NCBI GenBank assembly: GCA_031283515.1
Contig: JAITBS010000149.1
Span: forward strand, 1-14,282
DNA length: 14,282 nucleotides
Origin: Planctomycetaceae bacterium
GTDB lineage: Bacteria > Planctomycetota > Planctomycetia > Pirellulales > Thermoguttaceae
Direction of reading: 5' to 3'
The position numbers and the translations under genes are program-made. The notes under the pieces are model-generated. The model ran no database searches, was not told where the DNA came from, and was given only the letters and a program-made list of their open reading frames with translations. Of this stretch, positions 14,146 through 14,282 are shown piece after piece; the first letter of the stretch is position 1, and every line of letters starts with the position of its first letter.

Positions 14146-14282
14146 CCCGTTATTGCTCCAATAACGCCCGTTATTGCCCCAATAACGCCCGTTATTGCCC
14201 CAATAACGCCCGTTATTGCTCCAATAACGCCCGTTATTGCTCCAATAACGCCCGTTATTGCTCCAATAACGCCCGTTATTGC
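14146..14282. repeat. Array of 21-bp palindromic repeats, running off the right edge
   Basis: CGTTATTG starts at 14148, 14169, 14190, 14211, 14232, 14253 and 14274, exactly 21 bases apart. Between successive copies lies its reverse complement CAATAACG, separated by CTC or CCC on one side and CC on the other. Each unit is thus a perfect 8-base palindrome, and only the middle spacer base varies (T, C, C, T, T, T). Confidence 0.95.

Larger units (their letters stand above)
13765..14282. other. Repeat-rich non-coding region
   Basis: No gene with a start is seen in these 518 bases. They hold copy B of the dispersed repeat, the 7-bp-repeat hairpin inside it and the 21-bp palindrome array that leaves the window. 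AGAGCTCT near 13814 is an 8-base palindrome with no clear role. No good terminator for the hemD operon was found. Confidence 0.7.

Noticed and set aside
14146..14282. CRISPR array
   Set aside because: The period is 21 bases with no unique spacers; only a single base varies between units, so it is a plain tandem palindrome array.

Overview
The window is AT-rich chromosomal DNA (roughly 40% GC by eye) from a Gram-negative-type bacterium. A planctomycete or close PVC relative fits best: the FlgM N-terminus, the FmdB-type zinc ribbon, the long LOG protein and the loose gene packing all point that way. This is inference, since no ribosomal or other marker gene is present. Several genes lack a clear Shine-Dalgarno (SD) site and two have GTG codons at or near their starts.

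Layout. 1-2238 (-): N-terminal 746 codons of a very large secreted repeat protein (adhesin or autotransporter-passenger-like) that runs off the left edge. 2239-3104: long intergenic stretch with simple tandem repeats. 3105-4160 (+): Rpn/YhgA-type PD-(D/E)XK nuclease. 4444-5838 (-): two-gene operon, FmdB-type zinc ribbon then GDP-mannose 4,6-dehydratase. 6045-6965 (+): LOG-family Rossmann protein. 7414-7719 (-) and 8218-8415 (+): divergent flagellar pair, a FlgM-like anti-sigma factor and a YjfB-like putative motility protein. 8800-9963 (-): metK. 10144-10377 (-): doubtful small secreted peptide. 10503-11762 (+): sat, followed 10 bases later by tRNA-Gln(CUG). 12155-13764 (+): hemD plus an unknown single-pass membrane protein. 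13765-14282: repeat-rich non-coding DNA.

Functional themes. sat (sulfate to APS) and metK (methionine to SAM) lie divergently and both serve sulfur metabolism. gmd supplies GDP-4-keto-6-deoxymannose for surface sugars, but its usual partner fcl is not in the window. FlgM and the YjfB-like protein suggest a flagellated organism. hemD belongs to tetrapyrrole synthesis.

The least ordinary material is non-coding. An array of 21-bp palindromic units (14148-14282) places alternating half-sites about one helical turn apart. A dispersed intergenic repeat has two copies (4248-4370 and 13836-14111), and the second is split by about 160 bp that carry a long hairpin made of 7-bp repeats. No defence system, CRISPR array or intact transposon is visible.
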